Of a stretch of 64,000 bases of DNA, positions 30,420-39,781 are shown one piece after another. The DNA is taken from NCBI RefSeq assembly GCF_003697785.1, contig NZ_QOKZ01000003.1, positions 310,001 to 374,000 of the forward strand, given 5' to 3'. A program made the translations under genes and the position numbers. The DNA is from Paracoccus alkanivorans (GTDB taxonomy: Bacteria; Pseudomonadota; Alphaproteobacteria; Rhodobacterales; Rhodobacteraceae). Under the pieces are notes generated by a model. The model was not told the origin of the DNA. It did no database searches and saw only the letters and a program-made list of their open reading frames with translations. The first letter of the stretch is position 1. The number at the start of each line of letters is the position of its first letter.

Positions 30420-30959
30420 ATGGCCCAGATATCCTATAGCCAGCAAAGACAGGCAAGCCGGCGCAAGCGGGGCTTTGAAGCGGCGTCCTCTCTGCTGGCG
30501 CAGCGTGTCCAGAAGGCCGCCGAGGGCAGGGGTTTCGCGGTCGCCCGCCTGCTGACCCACTGGCCCGAGATCGCGGGCGAGCAACTGGCGCATGTCACCC
30601 GCCCGGTCCGCATCAGCCACAGTCGCGGCGGATTCGGTGCTACTCTCACCCTCCTGACCTCCGGTCCCGCAGCGCCCCTCGTGGAAATGCAGCTTCCGCA
30701 ACTGCGTGAACGGATCAATGCCTGTTACGGCTATAATGCGATACAGAAGATCATGCTGACCCAGACCGCCGCCACGGGCTTTGCCGAGGGGCAGGCACGG
30801 TTCACCGCCGCACCGCTGCGCGAAAGCCCGGCCCCTGACCCGCAGGCACAGGCCAGAGCCCGTCAGGTCGCCGCGCAGTTCCAGGACCCGCAGCTGGCCG
30901 AGGCGATGGCCCGGCTGGCACTCAATCTCTCTTCCCGAACAAACCGAAAGGACCCTTGA
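30420..30959 (+). CDS. DUF721 (DciA-like) protein
   Basis: A 179-residue protein with a basic N terminus and the DUF721 core (LAQRVQKAAEGRGFAVARLL, HWPEIAGEQLAHVTRPVRIS). The family includes DciA, the ancestral loader of replicative helicase DnaB, so a role in replication initiation is plausible. I start at MAQISYSQQRQ (30420); the longer frame runs back into the mutY promoter region. Its stop overlaps the start of the DsbA-like gene by one base. Confidence 0.8.
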   Translation: MAQISYSQQRQASRRKRGFEAASSLLAQRVQKAAEGRGFAVARLLTHWPEIAGEQLAHVTRPVRISHSRGGFGATLTLLTSGPAAPLVEMQLPQLRERINACYGYNAIQKIMLTQTAATGFAEGQARFTAAPLRESPAPDPQAQARARQVAAQFQDPQLAEAMARLALNLSSRTNRKDP

Positions 30960-31600
30960 TGTTGATCCGCTCTGTTGCCGCCGCCCTGGCGCTATCGCTG
31001 GCCACACCTGCTCTGGCGCAGGACACTGCGGCGACCGAAGGCGCCGAATCCGAGGCCAGCGAAGCGCAAACCGTGCCCGATATCGCCCTCGGGGCCGAGG
31101 ATGCGCCGCTGACCGTCATCGAATATGCCAGCTTCACCTGCGGGCATTGCGCCAATTTCCACGATCAGAACTGGCCGAAACTGAAATCCGAATATGTGGA
31201 TACCGGCAGGGTCCGCTTCATCCAGCGCGACGTGTATTTCGATGCGGTCGGGCTTTGGGCGGGGATCCTCGCCCGCTGCGGCGGCGACGACAAGTATTAC
31301 GCTGTCTCGGACATGCTGTTCGACGAACAGAAGAAATGGCTGGAGGGCGATTCGGGCGACCAGATCGCTGCTAACCTGCGCAAGATCGGCCTGAAGGCGG
31401 GCATGACCGAAGACCAGATGACCGCTTGCTGGGACGACAAAGCCAAGGCCGAAAGCCTGATCGCAACCTTCCAGCAGAACGCCACTGCGGATGAAATCGA
31501 GGCTACCCCAACCTTTATCATCGGCGGTGAAAAGGTGATGAACCAGCCTTGGGAAGATCTGAAGAAGATCATCGACGACAAGCTCGCCGAGGCGGAATAG
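30959..31600 (+). CDS. Periplasmic DsbA-family thiol oxidoreductase
   Basis: A 213-residue secreted thioredoxin-fold protein. The signal peptide runs MLIRSVAAALALSLATPALA, and the active site is SFTCGHCANFH (CGHC). It ends with the cis-proline region ATPTFIIGGEKV. CGHC is the PDI/DsbA-type redox motif, so disulfide formation in the periplasm is expected. The ATG at 30959 follows AAAGGA by seven bases and overlaps the upstream stop. A strong terminator follows at 31665. Confidence 0.88.
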   Translation: MLIRSVAAALALSLATPALAQDTAATEGAESEASEAQTVPDIALGAEDAPLTVIEYASFTCGHCANFHDQNWPKLKSEYVDTGRVRFIQRDVYFDAVGLWAGILARCGGDDKYYAVSDMLFDEQKKWLEGDSGDQIAANLRKIGLKAGMTEDQMTACWDDKAKAESLIATFQQNATADEIEATPTFIIGGEKVMNQPWEDLKKIIDDKLAEAE

Positions 31601-31664
31601 CCTGAACAGGCCGGGTATCGTATTCACCGGCCCGAACAACTGACGTGACAGGAAAACGATCCGG

Positions 31665-31697
31665 CCGGCGCGGCGATAAGATGCCGCGCCGGTTTTC
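31665..31697 (+). terminator. Rho-independent terminator after the DsbA-like gene
   Basis: CCGGCGCGGC pairs perfectly with GCCGCGCCGG over ten base pairs around an eight-base loop, followed by TTTTCG. It ends the DUF721-DsbA transcript and isolates the iron-uptake genes downstream. Confidence 0.88.
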
Positions 31698-31746
31698 GTG
31701 CCTACACCGGGTTCCCCAAATCCCCGGCCATTGCGGATCACAATAC

Positions 31747-31771
31747 TTGACAATTTTAATCACAATGATTA
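31747..31771 (+). promoter_or_regulatory. Candidate iron-responsive promoter/operator of the siderophore receptor
   Basis: TTGACA at 31747-31752 is a good -35 box. It is followed by the dyad TAATC-ACAAT-GATTA at 31757-31771, which overlaps where RNA polymerase would sit. The dyad resembles Fur-family operators. Which regulator binds (Fur, Irr or other) cannot be told from sequence. Confidence 0.45.
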
Positions 31772-31843
31772 GCCGGCGGAGCAACTCATTCGGCGAAGCT
31801 CGGACAACGTCTGTTTTGCCAATTATTTCAAGGGAACCGCCCC

Positions 31844-33901
31844 ATGAACCGATCCTTGATCGCCTGCCTGATGGCCAGCGCCTCTGTTCTGCCCGCCTTT
31901 GCACAAGACGCGCCTTTCGTGCTGCCCGAAATCACGCTGGAGGCAGAAAGCAATACTACGCTGGTCCAGGAGGGTTACGTCGCCCAGGTCAGCCGCGAAG
32001 CGACCAAGCTGGACACCCCGATCGGCAAGATCCCGCAGGCGCTGACGGTGATCACGCAGGACCAGATCGAGGATCAGGCGCCGCGGACGCTGAATGAGAC
32101 GTTAAGCTATACCGCCACCGCGAACCCGAACAATTTCGGCTACGATACCCGCTTCGACGCTTTCACGCTGCGCGGCTTTCCGGCCTATTACAACGGCATG
32201 TTCCGCGACGGGCTGCGCCAGTACAATTCGCCGACGGCATTGTTCAAGACCGAGCCCTACGGGCTGGAAGGCATCGCCGTTCTGAAAGGGCCGAACTCGT
32301 CGCTTTACGGGGTCAGCGGGCCGGGCGGTATCATCAATCTCGTCACCAAGCGCCCAAAGGACGAAGCTTATCGCGAAATCGAGGCGACGACCGGTTCCAA
32401 CGACCGGGCCCAGATCGCGGGTGACATTTCCGGGCCGCTCGGCGACAGCGGCGAATTCAGCTATCGCCTGACGGGGCTGGTGCGGCGCGCGAACACCGAT
32501 CTGCCCGGCTATGCCGACGACAAGACCTATTTCGCCCCGGCATTGACATGGGATAACGGGGTCACCCGGATCACGGTGCTGGGCGAAGTCTCGAATTCGC
32601 TGACCGGGGGCACGGCGATTTACTACAATCCGGCCCCGGGAGAAATCTCGGACATCTACGAGGGTGATCCGGAGTATAACGATTTCGAGCAGGACCAGTG
32701 GCGTATCGGCTATGAAATCGAGCATGACCTGAACGACTCGGTAACACTGCGCCAGAATTTCCGTGCCGCCAGTGTGGATGTCGATCTGGAATATAGCGGT
32801 CACTACCCGCTGGGCACGGATCTGGCCCGTTACTGGGGACATTATCTGGAAAGCGTCGATACGCTGACATTGGATAACGGTCTGCGCTGGAACGTCGCGA
32901 CCGGTCCGGTCGCACATGAGATTCTGGCCGGCATCGACATGACCCATGCCGATTACGATTCCCACAGCCTTGTTGCCTATGGCTCGGCCGAGGAAACCGC
33001 AAATACCCCCGTACCGTTCGCCGGAGCACAGAAAACCCGGCAGCTCGGGGTTTACCTGCACGACCAGATAAGCTGGGACAACTGGCAGGCCTTTGCCAGT
33101 GCGCGCTGGGATCATGTCGAAACCACCTCGACCGCGGCGAACGGCGACAAGAGCAGCCAGACCGATACAGGCAGGTCCGGGCGCCTCGCGCTCAGCTATG
33201 ACTGGGGCGGCGGGGTTATGACCTATGGCAGTGTCTCTACCTCGTTCTCGCCAAATATCGGCTTTGTCTATGACAGTCCCGAGGATACCGAAGGCAGCCC
33301 GGCTCAGCCCACGCAATCGACCCAACGCGAAATTGGCATAAAATATGCGCCTGAAGGCACGAATCTGCTGCTGTCAGCCGCGCTGTTCGATATCGACCAG
33401 CGTGACGGCATCGTCCTGGACGCCACCTCTGGCGAGAACCAGCAGCGTCAGCTGGATCTGAACAGCCAGGGCATCGAGCTTGAAGCGCAGGCCAACTGGG
33501 ACAATGGCTGGAGCATGATCGCCAGCTATGCCCATCAGCACGTCAAGATCGAGAAGGGACTTTCTGGGACCGATGGGAACGAACTGAACGCCACCCCGAA
33601 CGATACCCTTTCATTATGGGGCAAATACCAGGTGCAATCAGGCCCGATGGAAGGCTTGGGGCTGGGTGCCGGGCTGCGCTATGTCGGCGAAAGCTATGGC
33701 GATGACCAGAACAGCATCCGAAATGACGACCGGACATTCGTCGATCTGGAGGTAAGCTATGATCTGCCACAGGCACCGGGCGTTCAGTTCCAGCTCAACG
33801 TGAAAAACGCCTTCAATCAGGAAAAGACAACCTGCACCGCCGGCCATTGCTACCGTGACGAGGGCCGCGTCTGGACCGCCAGCCTGCGTCGCCGCTTCTG
33901 A
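31844..33901 (+). CDS. TonB-dependent siderophore receptor
   Basis: Outer-membrane beta-barrel receptor of 685 residues. The signal peptide is [20 protein letters not shown]. The plug domain (about 50-165) has [20 protein letters not shown] and [20 protein letters not shown]. The barrel ends with [10 protein letters not shown] and an aromatic terminal residue. A Cys pair in [13 protein letters not shown] near the C terminus is typical of ferrichrome/hydroxamate receptors. No N-terminal signalling domain is present. The adjacent permease (stop-start overlap) points to ferric siderophore uptake; no siderophore biosynthesis is near, so a xenosiderophore is likely. Confidence 0.92.
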   Translation: MNRSLIACLMASASVLPAFAQDAPFVLPEITLEAESNTTLVQEGYVAQVSREATKLDTPIGKIPQALTVITQDQIEDQAPRTLNETLSYTATANPNNFGYDTRFDAFTLRGFPAYYNGMFRDGLRQYNSPTALFKTEPYGLEGIAVLKGPNSSLYGVSGPGGIINLVTKRPKDEAYREIEATTGSNDRAQIAGDISGPLGDSGEFSYRLTGLVRRANTDLPGYADDKTYFAPALTWDNGVTRITVLGEVSNSLTGGTAIYYNPAPGEISDIYEGDPEYNDFEQDQWRIGYEIEHDLNDSVTLRQNFRAASVDVDLEYSGHYPLGTDLARYWGHYLESVDTLTLDNGLRWNVATGPVAHEILAGIDMTHADYDSHSLVAYGSAEETANTPVPFAGAQKTRQLGVYLHDQISWDNWQAFASARWDHVETTSTAANGDKSSQTDTGRSGRLALSYDWGGGVMTYGSVSTSFSPNIGFVYDSPEDTEGSPAQPTQSTQREIGIKYAPEGTNLLLSAALFDIDQRDGIVLDATSGENQQRQLDLNSQGIELEAQANWDNGWSMIASYAHQHVKIEKGLSGTDGNELNATPNDTLSLWGKYQVQSGPMEGLGLGAGLRYVGESYGDDQNSIRNDDRTFVDLEVSYDLPQAPGVQFQLNVKNAFNQEKTTCTAGHCYRDEGRVWTASLRRRF

Positions 33902-35121
33902 TGTCAGGGGCGCCGAAAGGACAGTTCTCGATATTGTCCGGGCTTTGGGCAGCCTATGTCGCGCAAAGCGTCATCGGCGGCCTGACCTGGGGCGGACTGC
34001 CCGCAGTCTTGCGCGATCAGGGACTGCCGCTGGACCGGATCGGGCTGCTGTCGCTGCTGGTTGCGCCATGGGCGCTGAAATTCCTGTGGTCTCCGGCAGT
34101 CGAGCGCTGGCGATTGCCGCCGGGCCACCCTCCACGCAGCGCCGCGCTTGCCCTGTGTTTCGGCGCGGTTTCCGTTGCGGGACTTGTCGCCACAGGAGCG
34201 ATCGGGCTGGTCCCGCTGATGCCCGTTCTGGCCTGCCTGATGCTTGTCGCCATCGCGACGGCCACGGTCGATATCGCAGTCGACGGTCATGCCGTTGGCG
34301 CCCTGGCCCGAAGCCAGCACGGTTGGGGCAATGCTGCGCAGGTCGGCGGCGCCTATGTCGGATCGGCGATCGGAGCCGGGTTGCTGCTGGTGATCGTCGC
34401 GCGATTCGGATGGGCTGGCGGTGTCTGGGTCATGGCCGGGCTGGTCGCGCTGATGCTGGCCTGGTTTTCCCTGACCGCATATGGCGGCGAACCCTCGCCC
34501 GCAGCAGCGCCTCAGCCCAGTCTGCGGCGCGCGTTGGCGCGGCCCGAGATCCGGCAAGGACTCATGCTCACGGCATTATTCGTGGTCGCGCAGAAGGCCG
34601 CATTGGGAATGCTGGGGCCTTTCCTGATCGATCTGGGCGTGCCCTTGGCAAAGGTTGGCCTGCTCAATGGCCTGGGCAGCCTCGGGCTTGGCCTGCTCGG
34701 GGCGCTTGCAGGCGGGGCCTCCGTGCGCCGGTGGGGAGTGCGCGCCACGCTGACCGGATCGCTGATCGCGCAGGCACTGCTCATCCTGCCGCTGGCCATC
34801 GGCGGAGCAGGAATACCGCTGCCCTTGCCATTGCTCATCGCTTCGGCCCTGCTGGCCGGATCGGGTTTGATGGCGATCGGCTTCACGGCACTCTATGCGC
34901 AGTTCATGCGCTGGTCGGATGTTGCGCAGGGAGGCGTGGACTTCACACTTTTCCAGTGCCTCGACGGAGCGATCAGCATGGGGCTCGGCATTGCCGCCGG
35001 CATCATTGCGGAACATGCGGGCTTTGGAGCCTTCTTTGCAATCTGCGCCGCCCTGCCGTTGATCTCCGCCGCTGCACTTGAACGGTTTTTCGGTGGCAGG
35101 ACCCGACAGGCCGCGGGATAG
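33901..35121 (+). CDS. MFS siderophore permease, RhtX/FptX type
   Basis: An inner-membrane major-facilitator protein of 406 residues with about 12 hydrophobic spans. The segment [20 protein letters not shown] and the loop [18 protein letters not shown] fit the RhtX/FptX subgroup, which moves ferric siderophores into the cytoplasm without an ABC transporter. Its ATG shares the last base of the receptor stop, so both are one operon. Ligand unknown. Confidence 0.85.
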   Translation: MSGAPKGQFSILSGLWAAYVAQSVIGGLTWGGLPAVLRDQGLPLDRIGLLSLLVAPWALKFLWSPAVERWRLPPGHPPRSAALALCFGAVSVAGLVATGAIGLVPLMPVLACLMLVAIATATVDIAVDGHAVGALARSQHGWGNAAQVGGAYVGSAIGAGLLLVIVARFGWAGGVWVMAGLVALMLAWFSLTAYGGEPSPAAAPQPSLRRALARPEIRQGLMLTALFVVAQKAALGMLGPFLIDLGVPLAKVGLLNGLGSLGLGLLGALAGGASVRRWGVRATLTGSLIAQALLILPLAIGGAGIPLPLPLLIASALLAGSGLMAIGFTALYAQFMRWSDVAQGGVDFTLFQCLDGAISMGLGIAAGIIAEHAGFGAFFAICAALPLISAAALERFFGGRTRQAAG

Positions 35122-35181
35122 ACATCCGGTTCGAAGCGCGCCTATCCAAAAGCTATTGCAGACTATTTATCCGCGCCAATT

Positions 35182-35205
35182 CCCTTCTTCTTTGCACAAA
35201 TACCT
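35182..35205 (-). repeat. Short copy of the intergenic tail element
   Basis: On the minus strand it reads AAGGTATTTGTGCAAAG followed by AAGAAGGG. It lacks the GGGGGC hairpin. It lies between the convergent siderophore permease and EamA genes. Confidence 0.6.
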
Positions 35206-35215
35206 TGAAAGCAGC

Positions 35216-36124
35216 CTATCGCGCCGACGCCCGCTCCCGGTGAAAAACATAGACGCCGGAGCCAAGGATGATCGCGGTTCCCAGCCATGTAAGCGCATCG
35301 GGGAAGTCGCCGAAAACAAGCAATCCGACGACGGTCGCGCCAACGATTTCAAGATATTGGAACGGTGCCAGCAGGCTGGCCTCTACCTTGCTGAAGGCAT
35401 GGGTGATCAGCAGGAAGGTCAGCGCCAGAAGTCCGCCCGCACAGATCAGTGCGGGAAACACCCACCGGGGAGCATCGGTCACGGATACGGCTTCACGCCC
35501 CAGCATGATGCTTCCGATGTTCAGGATCAGAAGCCCGATCGCCGCACAGAAAGTCGCCCCGATCTGCAATGTCAGCGCCGACCGGCGACGGCTGGCGCGG
35601 CGCAGCACGATCATGTTCAGCGCATAGGCAATGGCGGCCCCCACCGGAAACAGCGCGACAGGACCGAAAACCGCGAAATTCGGGCGGATTACGATCAGCG
35701 CACCGATCAGGCCCACGGCAACGGCCGCTATCCGGCGCGGTCCGGGACGTTCACCCAAAAACGGCCAGGCAAGCAGGCTCAGCACCAGGGGTTCAATGAA
35801 GAAGATTGCGATGGCGGTCGCGATGGGCATTTTCTGAAAGGCGCTGACCAGACAGATCATGACAGCGGCAAAGAGGGCGCCCGATATCACGGCGGGCCAT
35901 GAAAGCAGGGATCCCGTCAGCCGATGCCTCCATATCACCGCGATGGGCAGGAAAAACAATGCCTGCATCGCGATGCGCCAGACGGTGACATCAAAGGGCG
36001 ACGCGACCCCGGTCAACAACTTGGCGATGGCGTCGCCTACCGGCAACAATCCCATCGCGGCGATCATGGCCAGCATCCCGCCACGGGTATCCTCCGCGTT
36101 GCTGCTTGTTCTCATCCCGGTCAT
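35216..36124 (-). CDS. EamA/DMT-family metabolite transporter
   Basis: Inner-membrane protein of about 302 residues with ten predicted helices forming two EamA repeats. The second repeat begins near AIAYALNMIVLRRASRRR. The C-terminal part contains LLAPFQYLEIVGATVVGLLVF, typical of these drug/metabolite exporters. The start at 36124 is supported by GGAGGG four bases upstream. The substrate is not predictable. It is divergent from the betaine importer operon. Confidence 0.85.
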   Translation of the reverse strand: MTGMRTSSNAEDTRGGMLAMIAAMGLLPVGDAIAKLLTGVASPFDVTVWRIAMQALFFLPIAVIWRHRLTGSLLSWPAVISGALFAAVMICLVSAFQKMPIATAIAIFFIEPLVLSLLAWPFLGERPGPRRIAAVAVGLIGALIVIRPNFAVFGPVALFPVGAAIAYALNMIVLRRASRRRSALTLQIGATFCAAIGLLILNIGSIMLGREAVSVTDAPRWVFPALICAGGLLALTFLLITHAFSKVEASLLAPFQYLEIVGATVVGLLVFGDFPDALTWLGTAIILGSGVYVFHRERASAR

Positions 36125-36464
36125 GAACCCTCCATGCCCGAGCGATAGCACAGGTATGCGGGAAGGTCAGGATCTACCTGACCCCATGATTTACACATTA
36201 TAATCAATAGCATGAATTACATCGGGCGAATTTTCCCTTGCCGCGACGCAGCGCGGTCCGGTTGCCTTCCCCGCTCCCTCGTGCTACTCGGCAAATAATG
36301 GCCGAGAGAGATCATAGCAGCTCTCAAGTGCTCCAAGGCGCTTTCGCGCGGCAAGCTGCCGCGCCGGGTCTTGTGATATCCTCTTCCGACTGTTTCCACC
36401 GACCGGATCGCGGCAAGCCGCTCATGTCCGGCCATCAATATCACGACAAGCTGAAGGACTGATC
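36125..36464. promoter_or_regulatory. Divergent control region between EamA gene and proX
   Basis: The 340 bases hold no convincing gene. A perfect dyad GGTCAGG-ATCTA-CCTGACC lies at 36165-36183, about 40 bases before the EamA start, and may be its operator. An AT-rich stretch at 36188-36220 could serve promoters. A perfect eight-base-pair hairpin GCGCGGCA-AGC-TGCCGCGC is at 36346-36364 in the probable proX leader, and GAAGGA precedes proX. Confidence 0.5.
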
Positions 36465-37457
36465 ATGCTCAGAATGACCTCGATCGCCGCGATTGCCGCG
36501 GCCGGATGCTTTTTCTCGTTGCCCGCCAATGCACAGGAGGGCGACAGCCAGTGTGGCGACGTATCCATTGCGCAAATGAACTGGGCGGCTGCCGAAATAA
36601 CGACAGAAGTCGCCAAGTTCATGCTGGAGCAGGGCTATGGCTGCAAGGTCTCGCTGGTGAAGTCCGACACGATCCCCGCAATCACCTCGGTCGCAGAAAA
36701 TGGCGAGCCCGACGTCGTCACCAATCTTTGGCTGAACTCGGCCGGCGACGCTTACAAGAAGCTTGAAGACGAGGGCAAGATGGAGCGTCTGGCCAGCGTT
36801 CTGGACCCCGGCGGAATCGAAGGCTGGTGGATCACCACCGCACTGGCCGAGGAACATCCCGAACTGACCACCATCGAAGGGATCATGGAGAATCCCGACC
36901 TGGTTGGCGGACGCTTCAACAACTGTCCGGATGGATGGGGTTGCCGCGTAGTGAGCGACAATCTGGTGCGCGCACTTAAACTTGAGGATGCGGGTATCGA
37001 AATATTCAATCACGGCTCGGGCGAGACGCTGGCATCCTCGATGGGTGCCGCCGCAACCGATGGCGAGCCCTGGTTCGGTTATTACTGGGGTCCGACAGTG
37101 CCGATGGGCAAATACGACATGACCCGCGTCAAGCTGGGCGAATATGACGAGGAAAAATTCGCCAATCTGCAGAATCCAGAGACACCCGAACCACAGGTTT
37201 CCGAGTTTCCTCCCGCGCCGATCCTGACTTCGGCCACGACCGAATTCGTGGAAAGCAATCCGGAAGTCACCGAGTTTTTCCGCAACATGAGCTTCAAGAC
37301 CGACACCATGAACGCTCTGCTGGGGTGGCAGGACGAGAACTCGGCCACAGCCGAGGAGGTCGCGGTACATTACATTACCGAGAACCCCGACGAATGGCAG
37401 GGTTGGCTTTCGGACGCGGCGCGCGAGAAACTGTCGACGCTGCTTGAACAAAACTGA
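36465..37457 (+). CDS. proX: Glycine betaine/choline-type ABC substrate-binding protein
   Basis: Periplasmic binding protein of 330 residues with signal peptide (AAAGCFFSLPANAQ). It has the OpuAC/ProX fold: NWAAAEITTEVAKFMLEQGY at the start, PDVVTNLWLN, GWWITTALAEEHPEL and WFGYYWGPT. Tryptophans and tyrosines that could form an aromatic cage for a quaternary ammonium are conserved in these stretches. It heads proX-proW-proV, although a strong hairpin separates it from proW. Betaine, choline or a related osmolyte is likely; the exact ligand is not determined. Confidence 0.88.
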   Translation: MLRMTSIAAIAAAGCFFSLPANAQEGDSQCGDVSIAQMNWAAAEITTEVAKFMLEQGYGCKVSLVKSDTIPAITSVAENGEPDVVTNLWLNSAGDAYKKLEDEGKMERLASVLDPGGIEGWWITTALAEEHPELTTIEGIMENPDLVGGRFNNCPDGWGCRVVSDNLVRALKLEDAGIEIFNHGSGETLASSMGAAATDGEPWFGYYWGPTVPMGKYDMTRVKLGEYDEEKFANLQNPETPEPQVSEFPPAPILTSATTEFVESNPEVTEFFRNMSFKTDTMNALLGWQDENSATAEEVAVHYITENPDEWQGWLSDAAREKLSTLLEQN

Positions 37458-37481
37458 TCGGGATCGCCCGGTGAGAAGTAA

Positions 37482-37511
37482 GGACGGCGCCGGGGGTCGG
37501 CGCCGTCCTTT
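37482..37511 (+). terminator. Strong hairpin between proX and proW
   Basis: GGACGGCGCC pairs perfectly with GGCGCCGTCC over ten base pairs around a seven-base loop, followed by TTTG. The T run is short, so it may act as a partial terminator or 3' stabiliser that keeps binding-protein mRNA more abundant than permease mRNA. Confidence 0.75.
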
Positions 37512-37552
37512 GCAATCAGTCAAGGTGGACGGGCGGGCCGCCCGGGGGGTTC

Positions 37553-38599
37553 ATGGCTACTTATGATGGCATGTTCGACAGTCTGGGACTGCGGGAATGG
37601 TGCGATGGTGGCGGAGAAGGCGGAGGGCCGATGTCGATGGCCGACCTGCTGGCCCGCACGAAAGGAGAATCCGGCGGCGGCGGTGGCGCTTCACTGTGGG
37701 ATCTGCCGTTCCCGTCACTTGATGCATTGCATGACGCCTGCGGGGCAATACCGGAGTCACGAGACCTGACCCTTGGGCTGGAGCGGGGCTTCCTGTCGAT
37801 CCGCGATGCGTTGCGGGTGGTGATCGATCCGGTGACACAGCCACTCAGCTGGATGCTGCGCGAAAGTCTTGCGGTAATGACCGGTACACCTTGGTGGATC
37901 ATGATTCCACTGCTGCTGCTGGTCACGTGGCTGGTCAGCAAGTCATGGCGAGTCCTCGTCTTCGTCGCGATCTCTTTGGCATTGCTTGCGTTTGTCGATC
38001 ACTATGTCGCGGCCATGCAGACGCTGGCCATCATTTTTGTCTGTGCCTTCATCTGCGTGCTGTTCGGCGTGCCCATCGGAATCGCGATGTCGCGCAGCGA
38101 CCGGCTGCAACGGATCATCATCCCGATCCTCGACATGCTGCAGACGCTGCCGCCATTCGTCTACCTGATCCCGCTGATCTTCCTGTTCTCGGTGACCGAA
38201 CCAAAGCTCTACGGTATCGCGATCATCCTTTATGCGATCGTGCCGGTTATCCGATTGACCGATCTGGGGATCAGGCTGGTCGACAAGGACGTGATCGAAG
38301 CCGCGGACGCCTTCGGCATGACCAATCGGCAGAAGCTGTTCGGCGTGCAGATACCGCTGGCACTGCCCAATATCATGGCGGGCGTAAACCAGACCATCAT
38401 GATGAGCCTCGCCATGGTCGTCATCGCCTCTCTGGTCTCGGCCCCCGGGCTTGGTGTGCTGGTCCTGCGCGGTATTCGCAGCCTGGAGCTGGGCGTCGGC
38501 CTTGTGGCGGGCTTTGGCATCGTGCTGCTGGCAATCATGCTGGACCGGGTGACCAAGGCGTCACTGGCCCGCATCGACGCCAGCCAGGCCAGGCGGTAA
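37553..38599 (+). CDS. proW: Glycine betaine/proline-type ABC permease
   Basis: Inner-membrane permease of 348 residues. The N-terminal 75 residues are hydrophilic and glycine-rich (WCDGGGEGGGP, ESGGGGGASLWD), followed by membrane spans from about residue 110. The EAA-type loop is DVIEAADAFGMTNRQKLFGV. The extended N terminus recalls E. coli ProW, though its glycine-rich content is unusual. It is coupled to proV, whose start lies 12 bases after its stop. Confidence 0.9.
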   Translation: MATYDGMFDSLGLREWCDGGGEGGGPMSMADLLARTKGESGGGGGASLWDLPFPSLDALHDACGAIPESRDLTLGLERGFLSIRDALRVVIDPVTQPLSWMLRESLAVMTGTPWWIMIPLLLLVTWLVSKSWRVLVFVAISLALLAFVDHYVAAMQTLAIIFVCAFICVLFGVPIGIAMSRSDRLQRIIIPILDMLQTLPPFVYLIPLIFLFSVTEPKLYGIAIILYAIVPVIRLTDLGIRLVDKDVIEAADAFGMTNRQKLFGVQIPLALPNIMAGVNQTIMMSLAMVVIASLVSAPGLGVLVLRGIRSLELGVGLVAGFGIVLLAIMLDRVTKASLARIDASQARR

Positions 38600-38611
38600 G
38601 GAGGAATGGAT

Positions 38612-39661
38612 ATGAACGGTCAGGTCAAGATTTCCATCCGGAACCTCTACAAAATCTTCGGAGATACGCCACAGGCTGCGCTGACGGACGTGCAGGCGGG
38701 AATGGGCAAGCCGGAGTTGCTGGAAAAGCGCAACCACGTGCTGGGCCTCAGCGATATCAATGTTGATATCCACGAAAGCCGGATCACCGTCATCATGGGG
38801 CTGTCTGGCTCGGGCAAGTCCACCTTGATCCGACATCTGAACCGGCTGATCGAACCGACGGCAGGCGAGGTGCTGGTTGATGACGAAAATATCCTGGCAT
38901 GGGACGAGACACGCCTGCGCAGGTTACGGCGCGAAACCATGTCGATGGTGTTCCAGAAATTCGCCCTGCTGCCGCACCGTACGGTGCTGGAGAATGCCGG
39001 AATGGCACTGGCCACACGAGGTATCTCGCGCAAGGAGTTCGAGGCCGACGCCAATCGCTGGCTGGATCGCGTCGGGCTGGATGGTTATGGCAACCATTAC
39101 CCGCATCAGCTTTCCGGCGGGATGCAGCAACGGGTGGGAATCGCCCGCGCCCTGACCTCGAATTCCGGTATCATGCTGATGGACGAGGCGTTCTCGGCGC
39201 TCGATCCGCTGATCCGCACGGATATGCAGGATTTGCTGATCGAATTGCAGGCGGAACTGCACAAGACCATCGTCTTCATCACCCATGACCTGGACGAGGC
39301 TCTGAAACTGGCCGATCACCTGGTGATCCTGAAGGACGGGGCAGTCGTTCAGCAGGGCGAGCCGCAGCAAATCCTGCTGGAGCCAGCGGATCCCTATATC
39401 GAGGATTTCGTCAGCGATATTAACCGCGCACGCGTGCTGCGGGTGCGGTCCATCATGAAGGATGGTCTCGTCGAGGGTGAGTTCTCGGGCGAGATCGACC
39501 ACAACGACAACCTCGAACACGTCATCGCCATGGCGGAGGGCGCGCTGGACCGGCGATACCGGGTCATGCGGGATGGTGAGCCGGTCGGTTCATTGGAAAT
39601 GCCTGCAATCATGCGTGCGCTAGTTCCACGGCAAGCCTCGCGCGAGACAGCGCGGAACTGA
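38612..39661 (+). CDS. proV: Glycine betaine/proline-type ABC ATP-binding protein
   Basis: Cytoplasmic ATPase of 349 residues. Walker A is GLSGSGKST, the signature is LSGGMQQRVGIARAL, Walker B is IMLMDEAFSALDP, and the H-loop is ITHDLDEALK. Residues beyond about 280 form a short regulatory C domain. The start at 38612 is chosen because AAGGAGG lies seven bases before it; an ATG at 38606 is only one base from that site. It works with ProW and ProX. Confidence 0.92.
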   Translation: MNGQVKISIRNLYKIFGDTPQAALTDVQAGMGKPELLEKRNHVLGLSDINVDIHESRITVIMGLSGSGKSTLIRHLNRLIEPTAGEVLVDDENILAWDETRLRRLRRETMSMVFQKFALLPHRTVLENAGMALATRGISRKEFEADANRWLDRVGLDGYGNHYPHQLSGGMQQRVGIARALTSNSGIMLMDEAFSALDPLIRTDMQDLLIELQAELHKTIVFITHDLDEALKLADHLVILKDGAVVQQGEPQQILLEPADPYIEDFVSDINRARVLRVRSIMKDGLVEGEFSGEIDHNDNLEHVIAMAEGALDRRYRVMRDGEPVGSLEMPAIMRALVPRQASRETARN

Positions 39662-39692
39662 GTTCGGCAAGCCGACCGCATCCCTGCTGTGA

Positions 39693-39743
39693 CCGGGGGC
39701 TCTGCCCCCGGACCCCCGAGGTATTTGGACAAAGAAGAAGAGG
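39693..39743 (+). repeat. Full copy of the intergenic hairpin element after proV
   Basis: Reads CCGGGGGC-TCT-GCCCCCGG, ACCCCCG, then AGGTATTTGGAC and AAAGAAGAAGAGG. It lies between the convergent proV and carB and could end the proXWV transcript. It is the clearest copy of the family. Confidence 0.75.
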
Positions 39744-39781
39744 CGATGCCTGTCGTTCCGTTTTTCAGGGTTTCCGGGACT

